The notes below the pieces were generated by a model. The model was not told the DNA's origin and did no database searches. It worked only from the letters and a program-made list of their open reading frames with translations. From an uncultured Prevotella sp. (GTDB lineage Bacteria; Bacteroidota; Bacteroidia; Bacteroidales; Bacteroidaceae), in NCBI GenBank assembly GCA_905234815.1, contig CAJOIX010000001.1, positions 1-52,602 on the forward strand: a stretch of DNA of 52,602 nt, in the 5' to 3' direction. Positions 19,373 to 28,422 of this stretch are shown here, piece by piece (position 1 is the stretch's first letter; each line of letters starts with the position of its first letter). Position numbers and translations under genes: made by a program.

Positions 19373-19927
19373 ATGAAAACTATCTACGATTTCTCCGTGA
19401 AAGACCGCAAGGGACAGGAAGTTTCCCTGCGCGAGTATGCCAACGAAGTGCTCCTCATTGTCAACACCGCCACCAAGTGTGGCTTCACTCCGCAGTACGA
19501 CGAACTGGAAAAACTCTATGCCACATACCGCAAAGACGGATTCTGCATCCTCGATTTCCCCTGCAATCAGTTTGGTCAGCAGGCTCCTGGCACCGACGAG
19601 AGCATTCACGAGTTTTGCAAACTCACCTACGGTACCGAGTTTCCCCGATTCAAGAAAGTGAAAGTAAATGGCGACGATGCCGAGCCCCTCTTCAAATTCC
19701 TGAAGGAGCAGAAAGGATTTGCCGGTTGGAACATGGAGCATCCCATTGCCCACATTCTCGACGATATGCTCTCCAAGCAGGATCCAAACTATAAAGAGAC
19801 TGCCGACATCAAATGGAATTTCACAAAATTCCTCATCAACAAGAAGGGACAAGTGGTGGCACGCTTCGAGCCCACGGCGCCGTTCAGCGAGATTACTGAA
19901 GCAATAGAAAAACTCCTTCACGAGTAA
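19373..19927 (+). CDS. Glutathione-peroxidase-family thiol peroxidase (Cys type)
   Basis: Reduces peroxides through an active-site thiol. The 184-residue protein has Cys36 in NTATKCGFTPQY, where animal enzymes have selenocysteine, FPCNQFGQQ near 62-70 with the Gln of the catalytic set, and IKWNFTKFLINKKGQVV with the Trp. Enzymes of this type usually draw electrons from thioredoxin and not glutathione. trxB follows 51 bases downstream on the same strand, which fits that. The protein lacks a signal peptide, so it acts in the cytosol. Confidence 0.93.
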   Translation: MKTIYDFSVKDRKGQEVSLREYANEVLLIVNTATKCGFTPQYDELEKLYATYRKDGFCILDFPCNQFGQQAPGTDESIHEFCKLTYGTEFPRFKKVKVNGDDAEPLFKFLKEQKGFAGWNMEHPIAHILDDMLSKQDPNYKETADIKWNFTKFLINKKGQVVARFEPTAPFSEITEAIEKLLHE

Positions 19928-19978
19928 AACCTTCATTTTTTATTTAGACTCTCTCCCCGAGATTAGGGGGTTAAGACA

Positions 19979-20908
19979 ATGAAGACAAAATGTTTGATCA
20001 TAGGCAGTGGCCCCGCAGGCTACACTGCCGCCATCTATGCCGGTCGTGCCAACCTGCAGCCCGTGGAATACTGCGGCATGCAGATGGGCGGACAATTGAC
20101 CCAAACCACCACGGTAGAAAACTTTCCAGGCTATCCCGAGGGCGTGGATGGCAATCAGATGATGATGGACCTCTATACCCAAGCGCAGCGATTCGGCGCC
20201 GATATCCGTATGGGCACCATTGTCGAGGCCGACCTCAGCAGTCGCCCCTATCGCTTCAAGGCCGACGATGGTGAGGAAATCGAGGCCCAGACGGTGATTA
20301 TTGCCACCGGAGCTTCGGCCAAGTATTTGGGTCTGGCCGATGAAGAAAAATACAACGGACAGGGTGTGAGTGCCTGTGCCACGTGCGATGGCTTCTTCTA
20401 TCGCGGCAAACGCGTGGCCGTGGTAGGCGGCGGCGATACCGCTTGCGAGGAGGCACTCTATCTGGCAGGCATCTGCGAAAAGGTATATATGATTGTGCGG
20501 AAGCCTTTCCTGCGTGCCAGCGACGTGATGCAGCGCCGAGTGGCAGAGCACGAGAAGATAGAAATCCTCTTCGAACACAATACCTTAGGTCTCTATGGAG
20601 AGCAGGGCGTTGAAGGTGCTCATCTGGTTAAGCGCAAGGGCGAACCCGATGAAGAACAATACGACTTGCCCATCGACGGATTCTTCCTGGCCATTGGCCA
20701 TAAGCCCAACACCGAAATTTTCCGCGGGCAGCTGGACATGGATGCTGTAGGCTATCTGAAGACCATCGACGGCACTCCGCGCACCAGTCTGCCTGGCGTG
20801 TTTGCCGCAGGCGATTGCGCCGATCCTGTATATCGGCAGGCCATTGTTGCTGCCGGATCTGGTTGTAAGGCCGCACTCGAAGCCGAGCGCTTCCTGCAAG
20901 CCGAATAG
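19979..20908 (+). CDS. trxB: Thioredoxin reductase
   Basis: NADPH-dependent flavoenzyme that reduces thioredoxin. The N-terminal FAD-binding motif is IIGSGPAGYTAAIYAGRA (7-24). The redox pair is Cys133 and Cys136 in ACATCDGFF. The NADPH site is VAVVGGGDTACEEALYL, and FAAGDCADPVYRQAIVAAGSG closes the second FAD contact. The length of 309 is normal for low-Mr TrxB. It lies downstream of the peroxidase with a 51-base gap and ends at a long inverted repeat. Confidence 0.96.
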   Translation: MKTKCLIIGSGPAGYTAAIYAGRANLQPVEYCGMQMGGQLTQTTTVENFPGYPEGVDGNQMMMDLYTQAQRFGADIRMGTIVEADLSSRPYRFKADDGEEIEAQTVIIATGASAKYLGLADEEKYNGQGVSACATCDGFFYRGKRVAVVGGGDTACEEALYLAGICEKVYMIVRKPFLRASDVMQRRVAEHEKIEILFEHNTLGLYGEQGVEGAHLVKRKGEPDEEQYDLPIDGFFLAIGHKPNTEIFRGQLDMDAVGYLKTIDGTPRTSLPGVFAAGDCADPVYRQAIVAAGSGCKAALEAERFLQAE

Positions 20909-20927
20909 CAGGAAACAGGCGAAACGA

Positions 20928-21001
20928 ATAAGGACAAACCAGAATAATTCTTGCGCTGTAGAAAGAAAATGCGCGTGAAGATTATTCTGGTTTGTCCTTA
21001 T
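20928..21001. terminator. Long perfect inverted repeat acting as a bidirectional terminator
   Basis: Arms of 21 bases (20928-20948 and 20981-21001) pair perfectly and read AAGGACAAACCAGAATAAT in the centre. A second inner pairing CTTGCGC/GCGC...AAG surrounds an A-rich loop. It is followed by TTTTTATAT on the plus strand. It lies between convergent trxB and the dihydrolipoyl dehydrogenase gene, 31 bases from the latter's stop. Confidence 0.8.
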
Positions 21002-21031
21002 TTTTATATAGTCAAAGCGTTATTTGCGCTT

Positions 21032-22336
21032 TTACACGTTTTGCAGGGCAATTTCCTGTAGAATCTCCGACAGGGTGGGGTGGGTGTGAATAATATCGGA
21101 AAGTTGTTCCAGTGTTACTCCGAAATTCATCAGTGCTGCTATCTCCTGCACCAAATCGGCTGCGTGAGGACCCATGGCATGGCATCCCACAATGCGTTTG
21201 GTCTCGTCTTCAACTGTGAGTTTGACCAGTCCGTCGGTCTCGCCCATGGCAAGCGCTTTGCCGTTAGCGCGGTAGAACCCTTTTAGTGTATTGATGGGTG
21301 CCGCGTCGGGTGTTGAGGCGGCATCGCTGATACCCACTGTCGCTACTTCGGGCAGCGTGAAAACGGCGGCCGGAATAATGTCGAACCGGATGTTGTCTTT
21401 CTTCCCGCAGATGTGGTTCACCGCGTGGCGGCCCTGCATCGTGGCAGCATGGGCCAAGAGCATATGCCCGTTCACATCACCAATCGCGTAGATGTTAGGC
21501 ACGGAAGTTTGAAAATGTTCATTCACGGCAATGCCCCCGCGGTAGGTTTCAATGCCGAGCGCTTCCAGATTCAGCCCCTCAATGTTGGGTTTCCGTCCAG
21601 TGGCAATTAGCACGCAGTCGGTCTGAATGGATTCAGCTTTCCCTTTCCGATCGAAGCAGACCTGTCCGTCGGCAATCTTTGTCACTGCGGCCTGCATATA
21701 GAAACTGACTCCTCGCTTCTCCAACTGCTTTCGCAGTCGTTTGGCAATATCGCTGTCAACCGCTGGGAGACATTCCTTCAGAAATTCCACCACGCTCACT
21801 TCTACGCCGAAGGCTGCCATGCAGGAGGCAAATTCCATGCCGATGACTCCCGCACCAACTATGCAGAGGCGCTTGGGCAGTTCTCGCATTTGGAGCAATT
21901 CGGTTGAGGTAACAACCATTTCCGACTGGATACCTTCAATCGGTGGCATTTTCGATGACGAGCCCGTGGCGATGATGATGTTCGAAGCCTCGTAAACCTC
22001 GTCGTTCACTCGCACATGATGCGCATCGACCAGCGTGGCCCGCCCCCTCACCAGTGTGATGCCGTCTTGCGAAAGTAATTGTTCTACGCCTTGGCGCAGT
22101 TGTAGTATCACCTCGTCCTGGTGCTGTTTGACGGCAGAGAAATCTTCTTTTACTCCATGGAGCGCCAGTTCTGCATGATGGCAGAGGGCCTTGGTGGGAA
22201 TACACCCACAATTCAGGCACGTACCGCCGGCGTCTTGTGCCTCAGCAATCACTACGGTCAGCCCTTGGCGTCGGGCAAAATCGGCAGCGCGATATCCTCC
22301 AGGACCACTGCCAATGATGAAAAGATCGGTTTGCAT
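21032..22336 (-). CDS. lpdA: Dihydrolipoyl dehydrogenase
   Basis: FAD- and NAD-dependent enzyme that reoxidises dihydrolipoamide in 2-oxoacid dehydrogenase or glycine-cleavage complexes. It has the FAD motif IIGSGPGGYRAADFARRQG, the redox disulfide Cys40/Cys45 in GGTCLNCGCIPTKAL with an extra Cys43, the NAD motif CIVGAGVIGMEFAS, and the C-terminal base in HTHPTLSEILQEIAL. At 434 residues it is somewhat shorter than the usual 460-475. No E2 or lipoate gene is adjacent, so its complex is unknown. A related disulfide reductase (mercuric-reductase-like) is less likely because the HPTxSE motif is intact. Confidence 0.93.
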   Translation of the reverse strand: MQTDLFIIGSGPGGYRAADFARRQGLTVVIAEAQDAGGTCLNCGCIPTKALCHHAELALHGVKEDFSAVKQHQDEVILQLRQGVEQLLSQDGITLVRGRATLVDAHHVRVNDEVYEASNIIIATGSSSKMPPIEGIQSEMVVTSTELLQMRELPKRLCIVGAGVIGMEFASCMAAFGVEVSVVEFLKECLPAVDSDIAKRLRKQLEKRGVSFYMQAAVTKIADGQVCFDRKGKAESIQTDCVLIATGRKPNIEGLNLEALGIETYRGGIAVNEHFQTSVPNIYAIGDVNGHMLLAHAATMQGRHAVNHICGKKDNIRFDIIPAAVFTLPEVATVGISDAASTPDAAPINTLKGFYRANGKALAMGETDGLVKLTVEDETKRIVGCHAMGPHAADLVQEIAALMNFGVTLEQLSDIIHTHPTLSEILQEIALQNV

Positions 22337-22428
22337 ATATTTATATTTTTGATGCGAAATTAAAGATATTCAGCGAGAATACCAAATGCAGATAGGTTAT
22401 TTCCTACTTTGAAAAAGTAGATGTATGC

Positions 22429-22459
22429 TTGCAAGTGTCGGGAAATTGGTGTAATTTTG
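22429..22459 (+). promoter_or_regulatory. Promoter of the mre-mrdA-rodA operon
   Basis: TTG (22429-22431), 20 bases, then TAATTTTG (22452-22459). It leaves a 56-base AT-rich leader before mreB. Confidence 0.65.
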
Positions 22460-22515
22460 CAATCACTTAGAGAAATAAACGAATTAATAATCTTTATAAT
22501 TTTTGAATTAACAGA

Positions 22516-23538
22516 ATGGGATTTTTTTCATTTACCCAAGAGATTGCGATGGACCTTGGCACGGCCAACACAGTGATAATCAGCGACGATGAGATTGTTG
22601 TTGATGAGCCTTCAGTGGTTGCTTTGGATCGTCGAACAGACAAGATGATTGCCGTGGGCAACACGGCCAAGATGATGTATGAGAAGGAACAACCTCATAT
22701 CCGTACCATTCGCCCGCTGCGCGATGGTGTGATTGCTGACTTCTCGGCTTGCGAGCAGATGATGCGCGGGCTGATTAAAATGGTTCACACGGGTCATCGC
22801 CTTTTCTCTCCTTCGCTCCGAATGGTGATTGGTGTGCCCTCCGGCAGCACCGAGGTGGAGTTGCGTGCAGTGCGCGATTCTGCTGAACACGCCGGCGGTC
22901 GCGATGTTTATCTGATTTTTGAACCGATGGCTGCTGCGGTGGGTATCGGCTTGGATGTAGAAGCCCCCGAAGGCAACATGATTGTTGATATAGGTGGTGG
23001 CACTACGGAGATTGCCGTGATTTCTCTCGGCGGCATCGTGGCCAACAATTCTATCAAAGTTGCTGGCGATGATCTGACTGCTGATATTCAGGAATATATG
23101 GGCCGCCAACACAATGTGCGCGTGAGTGAACGCATGGCCGAGCGCATTAAGATTAGTGTGGGTTCGGCGCTGACCGATCTCGGCGACGAGGCACCAGAAG
23201 ATTTCATCGTTGTCGGACCTAACAAAATCACAGCATTGCCCATGGAGGTGGCTGTTTGCTATCAGGAAATAGCCCACTGTCTGGATCACACTGTGGCCCG
23301 CATTGAGTCGGCTGTGCTGAATGCTTTGGAGCAAACGCCTCCCGAACTGTATGCTGATATTGTTCGCAATGGTATCTATCTGACTGGTGGCGGTGCGCTT
23401 TTGCGTGGCTTGGCACGTCGTCTGTCCGACAAGATTAAGATACAATTCCACGTGGCCGACGACCCACTCCACTGTGTGGCCAAGGGTACCGGCATTGCTT
23501 TGCAGAACGTTGACCGTTTTATGTTCCTCATGCGGTAG
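22516..23538 (+). CDS. mreB: Rod shape-determining protein MreB (actin-like)
   Basis: Membrane-associated actin homologue that guides lateral wall synthesis. The 340-residue protein has the phosphate-1 motif MDLGTANTVI near the N-terminus, EPMAAAVGIGLDVEAPEGNMIVDIGGGTTEIAV with phosphate-2, and the adenosine motif LTGGGALLRGLARRLS. The amphipathic N-terminal FFSFTQEIA may help it bind the membrane. It is the first of five co-directional genes (mreB-mreC-mreD-mrdA-rodA) with gaps of at most 30 bases. Confidence 0.97.
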   Translation: MGFFSFTQEIAMDLGTANTVIISDDEIVVDEPSVVALDRRTDKMIAVGNTAKMMYEKEQPHIRTIRPLRDGVIADFSACEQMMRGLIKMVHTGHRLFSPSLRMVIGVPSGSTEVELRAVRDSAEHAGGRDVYLIFEPMAAAVGIGLDVEAPEGNMIVDIGGGTTEIAVISLGGIVANNSIKVAGDDLTADIQEYMGRQHNVRVSERMAERIKISVGSALTDLGDEAPEDFIVVGPNKITALPMEVAVCYQEIAHCLDHTVARIESAVLNALEQTPPELYADIVRNGIYLTGGGALLRGLARRLSDKIKIQFHVADDPLHCVAKGTGIALQNVDRFMFLMR

Positions 23539-23568
23539 GATTATCGGCGATCTGCTAAACCGTCAAGG

Positions 23569-24432
23569 ATGAATAACCTCACAGAATTCCTTCAAAAACA
23601 CTTCCATTGGCTCATTTTTGTGCTATTGGAAGTGTTCAGTTTGGTGCTATTGTTTAACAATAAGCGCTACGAAGGAAGTGTGGCCTTTTCTTCGGCCAAT
23701 GCTGTGGTGAGCAGTATCTATAGTCTCATTTCTTCCGTTGAGCAGTATATGCTCCTCCCTGCGGCCAGCCAGCAGCTCACCGAACGCAATGTATATTTGG
23801 AGCAACGCGTGGCCAATCTGGTAGAGGAACTGCGGCGCGCAAAAGCCGACAGCCTCTCGCTGCCTACATATCAGGCGGCGGTGGCGCCTCTGAAGCAGAT
23901 ACCGGCTCATGTGATTAGCAACAGTCTTGACCGTCGCGACAATCTGATAACGATCGATCGCGGTTCGGCTGACGGCGTGAAAGTAAACATGGGTGTGGTC
24001 AGTGGGCGTGGCATTGTTGGTGTGGTCTATCTCGTGGGTAAGCACAACAGTGTGGTATTGCCGCTGCTCAATACACAATCGCACATCAGTTGCGCCATTA
24101 GTGGCACAGAATATTTCGGCTTTCTCCATTGGGAGGGCGGTTATCGCCACATGGCTTATGTTGACGATATACCGCGTCATGCCAAACTGCACAAGGGCGA
24201 CTACGTGGTGACCAGTGGCTATTCGGCTATTTTCCCCCGCGGACTGATTGTTGGTCAGGTGCGCTATGTGTTTAATTCGCCCGACGGATTGTCGTACCGG
24301 CTGAAGATAGAACTGGCCACAGATTTTGCAAACCTGCGCGATGTCTGCGTGCTTGATAACAGCCGGCAACAAGAACAAATCGAATTGATGCGTGCCGCGC
24401 AAGACTCGCTTCATCTCATCACTCAGCAATAA
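23569..24432 (+). CDS. mreC: Rod shape-determining protein MreC
   Basis: Bitopic inner-membrane scaffold of the elongasome that binds and activates PBP2. It has one membrane segment (about 14-31, HWLIFVLLEVFSLVLLF), a coiled coil (about 62-98, ERNVYLEQRVANLVEELRRAK), and a periplasmic beta domain with ITIDRGSADGVKVNMGVVSGRGIVGVVYLV and GDYVVTSGYSAIFPRGLIVGQV, the core MreC motif. The length of 287 is typical. Confidence 0.95.
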   Translation: MNNLTEFLQKHFHWLIFVLLEVFSLVLLFNNKRYEGSVAFSSANAVVSSIYSLISSVEQYMLLPAASQQLTERNVYLEQRVANLVEELRRAKADSLSLPTYQAAVAPLKQIPAHVISNSLDRRDNLITIDRGSADGVKVNMGVVSGRGIVGVVYLVGKHNSVVLPLLNTQSHISCAISGTEYFGFLHWEGGYRHMAYVDDIPRHAKLHKGDYVVTSGYSAIFPRGLIVGQVRYVFNSPDGLSYRLKIELATDFANLRDVCVLDNSRQQEQIELMRAAQDSLHLITQQ

Positions 24433-24435
24433 TCC

Positions 24436-24939
24436 ATGCGTATAGACACTTTCCGACATTTTATCGTCTTCGCTGTGCTGCTTCTGTTGCACGCATTGCT
24501 GTTTCAGCATATCCAGCTGTTTGGGTGTGTCACTCCTCTTGTTTACACCTATTTCGTGATTTCGATGCACCGTGATGAGCCCCGATGGTCAATTCTACTG
24601 TGGTGTTTTGCCCTCGGTATGGCTGTTGATATGTTTCAAAACACGCAGGGACTCACGGCTGCAAGCCTCACACTCATGGGATTGATTCAGCCCTATGTGC
24701 TTTCTTTGTTCACCAATAGAGAGACTCTGAACAATTTCCAACCCACGCTGCGCACTCTCGGAATGGAGAAATACGTGACCTATGTGACGCTCTTATTGCT
24801 GCCATTCTCGGTAGTTCTCTTCACGCTTTATGAACTCAATCAGTTTCACTGGTTTAGCTGGTGGCTGTCGATTATTGGCAGTTATCTGCTTACGCTGATT
24901 CTTGTTATTCTTTTTGAGGCCTTTTTAGTTCGAGAGTAG
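24436..24939 (+). CDS. mreD: Rod shape-determining protein MreD
   Basis: A polytopic inner-membrane protein of 167 residues with about five hydrophobic segments, starting FRHFIVFAVLLLLHALLFQHI and ending SIIGSYLLTLILVILFEAF. Sequence alone is weak for MreD, but the position between mreC and mrdA is diagnostic. The stop codon TAG is directly followed by the ATG of mrdA. Confidence 0.92.
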   Translation: MRIDTFRHFIVFAVLLLLHALLFQHIQLFGCVTPLVYTYFVISMHRDEPRWSILLWCFALGMAVDMFQNTQGLTAASLTLMGLIQPYVLSLFTNRETLNNFQPTLRTLGMEKYVTYVTLLLLPFSVVLFTLYELNQFHWFSWWLSIIGSYLLTLILVILFEAFLVRE

Positions 24940-26790
24940 ATGAAAAAAATCATTCTTGAAAACCGCCGTTATGTCATCGCTGCCATCGCTATTACGATTG
25001 TGGCGATATACATTGTCCGGTTGTTTACTCTCCAACTCATGAGTGAAGACTATAAGCGCAATGCCGACTCAAACGCTTTCCTGAAGAAAGTGGAGTTCCC
25101 GGCGCGAGGAGTCATTACCGACCGCCACGGCAGACTCATGGTATATAATCAGCCGTCGTACGATATCATGGTGGTCATGAACGAACTTAAAAACCGTATT
25201 GACACACTGGAGTTTTGTGACGCTGTAGGTATCAGCAAGGAAGAGTTCATACGGCGTATGACTACCATCAAGGACCGCTCCAAAAATCCCGGATATTCGC
25301 GGTTTACGCAGCAGCTGTTCCTGCCGCAGCTTCCCGAAAAAGACTTTTCCATCCTTCAGGAAAAGATGTATCGGTTCCCTGGTTTTTATATTCAGCGACG
25401 CAGCATTCGGCAATATCAATACCCTTATGCAGCCCACGTGTTGGGCGATGTGGGCGAGGTATCGCCAGCCGACATTGAAGAAGACGACTATTACCAGTCG
25501 GGCGACTATATTGGCAAGCTCGGTGTGGAGCGTTCGTACGAAAAGCAGCTGCGTGGAGTGAAGGGAATGCAAATCTTGTTGCGCGATGCTCGTGGACGAA
25601 TACAAGGCCGTTATATGAATGGCGCTTACGACCGCAAACCCGTGGCAGGCAAGAACCTCACCTTGTCTATTGACCTTGATCTGCAGGCTTTGGGCGAGCG
25701 ATTGCTTGAAGGGAAAATTGGTGCCATCGTGGCCATTGAACCGCAAACAGGAGAAGTGCTGGCCATGGTGTCGTCGCCCACATACGATCCCCGCATCATG
25801 GTGGGAAAACAACGTGGCAAGAGTCATCGCGAATTATCGCAAAACCCGTGGAAACCTCTGCTCAATCGAAGCATCATGGGTCAGTATCCGCCAGGCTCCA
25901 CGTTCAAAACATCCCAGGCGCTCACCTTCTTGAGCGAAGGTATCATCACGCCGCAGACTTCCTTCCCCTGCAATCACGGATTCAATTTCAAGCGACTGCA
26001 TGTGGGCTGTCACGGCCATGCCTCTCCTCTGCCTCTCATTCCCGCCATTGGCACTTCGTGTAATGGATATTTCTGTTGGGGACTTTATTATATGTTGAGC
26101 AACAGAACGAAGTACCCCACTGTGCAAGAGGGCATGAACAAATGGCGCGACTACATGGTGAGCATGGGCTTTGGCTATAAGCTTGGCATTGATTTGCCCG
26201 GCGAGAAACGCGGACTCATTCCCAATGCAGAATACTACGACCGTGCATACCGCGGCTCTTGGAATGGATTGACCATCATTTCCATTTCCATCGGTCAGGG
26301 AGAGGTGAACCTGACGCCGCTGCAGATAGCCAATCTCGGTGCCACGATTGCCAACCGCGGCTATTATTACGTGCCTCACGTGGTGCGGAAAGTGGAAGGC
26401 GAGCCGCTCGATACCGTCTATACCAAAAAGCACGTTACCATGGCAACACGCGAAGCATACGAAAGTGTGGTGGCTGGTATGCGTCAGGCTGTGCTTGGCG
26501 GAACGTGTAAACATCTGAATCGGCCCGATATTGTCATTTGCGGAAAGACAGGAACGGCACAGAACCGCGGACAAGACCATTCCGTATTCATGGGGTTTGC
26601 TCCCATGGACAACCCGAAAATCGCCATTGCAGTGTATGTTGAGAATGGTGGTTTCGGTGCTGAATATGCCGTGCCCATCGGCGGATTAATGATTGAACAG
26701 TATCTCACCGGAAGTCTATCGCCTGCTGCTGAACAGCGCGCGACAGCCTTCCAGCAACGACGCATCGTCTATGGAAAGGCCAACAGGTAA
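24940..26790 (+). CDS. mrdA: Penicillin-binding protein 2 (elongasome transpeptidase)
   Basis: Class B PBP that crosslinks lateral peptidoglycan. It has one N-terminal membrane segment (about 10-30), a pedestal domain beginning FPARGVITDRHGRLMVYNQPSYDIMVV, and the transpeptidase domain with SxxK in YPPGSTFKTSQAL, SxN in GTSCNGYF and the KTGTAQ box. The length is 616. It abuts mreD and overlaps the start of rodA by 20 bases, so the PBP2-RodA pair is likely made in step. Confidence 0.96.
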   Translation: MKKIILENRRYVIAAIAITIVAIYIVRLFTLQLMSEDYKRNADSNAFLKKVEFPARGVITDRHGRLMVYNQPSYDIMVVMNELKNRIDTLEFCDAVGISKEEFIRRMTTIKDRSKNPGYSRFTQQLFLPQLPEKDFSILQEKMYRFPGFYIQRRSIRQYQYPYAAHVLGDVGEVSPADIEEDDYYQSGDYIGKLGVERSYEKQLRGVKGMQILLRDARGRIQGRYMNGAYDRKPVAGKNLTLSIDLDLQALGERLLEGKIGAIVAIEPQTGEVLAMVSSPTYDPRIMVGKQRGKSHRELSQNPWKPLLNRSIMGQYPPGSTFKTSQALTFLSEGIITPQTSFPCNHGFNFKRLHVGCHGHASPLPLIPAIGTSCNGYFCWGLYYMLSNRTKYPTVQEGMNKWRDYMVSMGFGYKLGIDLPGEKRGLIPNAEYYDRAYRGSWNGLTIISISIGQGEVNLTPLQIANLGATIANRGYYYVPHVVRKVEGEPLDTVYTKKHVTMATREAYESVVAGMRQAVLGGTCKHLNRPDIVICGKTGTAQNRGQDHSVFMGFAPMDNPKIAIAVYVENGGFGAEYAVPIGGLMIEQYLTGSLSPAAEQRATAFQQRRIVYGKANR

Positions 26791-28258
26791 ATCAACAAGT
26801 GTCTGGGCATCAATCGATTGGTGGACTATTGTCATTTATCTCTGTCTGCTTACGTTTGGCTGGCTGAGCGTTTGCGGTGCGTCATATACCTATGGCGACA
26901 CCGATATCTTCTCGCTCGGTACCCGCTCGGGCATGCAGCTGATATGGATAGGCACATCCATTGTACTCGGCTTTCTGATACTGATGCTTGACGACCGCTT
27001 TTGGGACACGTTTGCTTATATCATTTACGCAGTTTTGCTGCTCCTTTTGTTTGCCACGATATTCAATCCTCACAGTATAAAAGGTTCTCACTCATGGCTG
27101 GTGCTTGGTCCGTTGCGCCTGCAACCGGCTGAGTTTGCCAAGTTTGCTACGGCTCTTGCTGCTGCCAAACTCATGTCAACCTATGGCTTTGACATTCGTC
27201 GTCGGCGTCATTTCTTTTTATCGCTCGCGGTCGTTCTGTTGCCTATGCTCTGTATTATTGGGCAGCGTGAAACGGGTTCGGCGCTTGTCTATCTTGCCTT
27301 TTTCCTGATGTTCTATCGCGAAGGAATGCCGGGCAGTGTCCTCTTTACGGGTGTTGCCTTTGTCATTTATTTTGTTGTGGGTATAAAATATGCCGAAGTA
27401 TCGTTTTTCGGATTGCCCATCTCTGTGGGACGATTAGCCGTCTATAGCCTGATACAGTTGTTCGTGGCGGGTATGGTGTGGATTTACTGCCGCGAGAAAC
27501 TCCTGGCGCGCAATCTGCTCTTGATTTGCTGGGGTATCACTGTGGTTGCACTGCTCCTCTCTTGGCTGCTGCCTAAGTTTGTTGCCCTGCCTGCGTTCGA
27601 TGTTTCATGGGTGCTGTTGGCAACAACGGTTGTCGTCATCATTTATTTGTTTTATCAGGGTTTGAGCCGCCGCATGGCCGACTATACCTTGATTGCCTTG
27701 TTTGCCTTGGGGTCTGTTGGATTTTTCTCTATGGCCGACTATGCGCTCAATGAAGTGCTGGAACCTCACCAGCGCGTTCGCATCAATGTGCTTCTGGGGT
27801 TGGAAGAAGACCTTGCCGGTGCGGGATACAATGTGCATCAGAGCGAAATAGCCATTGGCTCAGGCGGACTGCTGGGCAAGGGATTTCTCAATGGCACCCA
27901 GACAAAATTGAAATATGTGCCTGAGCAAGACACCGACTTCATTTTCTGCACGGTCGGCGAGGAGGAAGGATTTCTCGGTTCGTCGGCGGTATTGCTCCTG
28001 TTTCTTGCTCTCATTCTCCGACTGATAAAGATGGCCGAGCGGCAGCCGCTGGCTTTCGGACGCATTTATGGCTATTGCGTGTTGAGCATTTTCCTCTTCC
28101 ACCTATTCATCAATGTGGGCATGGTGCTCGGATTGACACCGGTCATCGGTATTCCGCTGCCATTTTTCTCTTATGGTGGCTCGTCGCTCTGGGGCTTTAC
28201 ATTGCTGTTGTTCATCTTTCTGCGCATTGATGCCAACCGCAATATGATTCGTCGATAA
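26771..28258 (+). CDS. rodA: Peptidoglycan glycosyltransferase RodA (SEDS family)
   Basis: Polymerises glycan strands from lipid II, paired with PBP2. The start at 26771 (MERPTGKSTSVWASIDWW) puts the first membrane segment about 20 residues in. It gives 495 residues with about ten to twelve membrane segments. SEDS motifs are visible: KGSHSWLVLGPLRLQPAEFAK, HQRVRINVLLG, and HQSEIAIGSGGLLGKGFLNGTQTKLKYVPEQDTDFIF, then GLTPVIGIPLPFFSYGGSS. It is longer than E. coli RodA (370) because of extra hydrophobic segments in the middle (about 200-330). Confidence 0.95.
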   Translation: MERPTGKSTSVWASIDWWTIVIYLCLLTFGWLSVCGASYTYGDTDIFSLGTRSGMQLIWIGTSIVLGFLILMLDDRFWDTFAYIIYAVLLLLLFATIFNPHSIKGSHSWLVLGPLRLQPAEFAKFATALAAAKLMSTYGFDIRRRRHFFLSLAVVLLPMLCIIGQRETGSALVYLAFFLMFYREGMPGSVLFTGVAFVIYFVVGIKYAEVSFFGLPISVGRLAVYSLIQLFVAGMVWIYCREKLLARNLLLICWGITVVALLLSWLLPKFVALPAFDVSWVLLATTVVVIIYLFYQGLSRRMADYTLIALFALGSVGFFSMADYALNEVLEPHQRVRINVLLGLEEDLAGAGYNVHQSEIAIGSGGLLGKGFLNGTQTKLKYVPEQDTDFIFCTVGEEEGFLGSSAVLLLFLALILRLIKMAERQPLAFGRIYGYCVLSIFLFHLFINVGMVLGLTPVIGIPLPFFSYGGSSLWGFTLLLFIFLRIDANRNMIRR

Positions 28259-28282
28259 AACACCCTTTTTTACTCGTTTTTC

Positions 28283-28363
28283 AAAAGCATAGGTTTTGGC
28301 TTCTAAAAGCATAGCTTTTGCGCGGCAAAAGGATAGCTTTCGGAGGGCAAAAGGATAGCTTTT
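28283..28363. repeat. 22-base-period palindromic array 4 (4 units)
   Basis: Units start at 28283, 28305, 28327 and 28349: AAAAGCATAGGTTTT, AAAAGCATAGCTTTT, AAAAGGATAGCTTTC, AAAAGGATAGCTTTT, all with the ATA core. Spacers are GGCTTCT, GCGCGGC and GGAGGGC. The left flank is CTCGTTTTTC and the right flank GAAAAT. It lies between rodA and the convergent ricT, before a terminator. Confidence 0.9.
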
Positions 28364-28377
28364 GAAAATTGCTTGCA

Positions 28378-28416
28378 AAAAGAAGGCATTCAGTGTGTTG
28401 CTGAATGCCTTCTTTT
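28378..28416. terminator. Bidirectional terminator between rodA and ricT
   Basis: A perfect 16-base stem, AAAAGAAGGCATTCAG (28378-28393) with CTGAATGCCTTCTTTT (28401-28416), and loop TGTGTTG. A and T runs on both sides suit the two convergent genes. Confidence 0.9.
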
Positions 28417-28422
28417 GTGTTG

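Noticed and set aside
22612..24570. Long minus-strand frames opposite mreB and mreC (286 and 307 codons)
   Set aside because: Shadows of clear mreB and mreC; no ribosome-binding or promoter signal and no family match.
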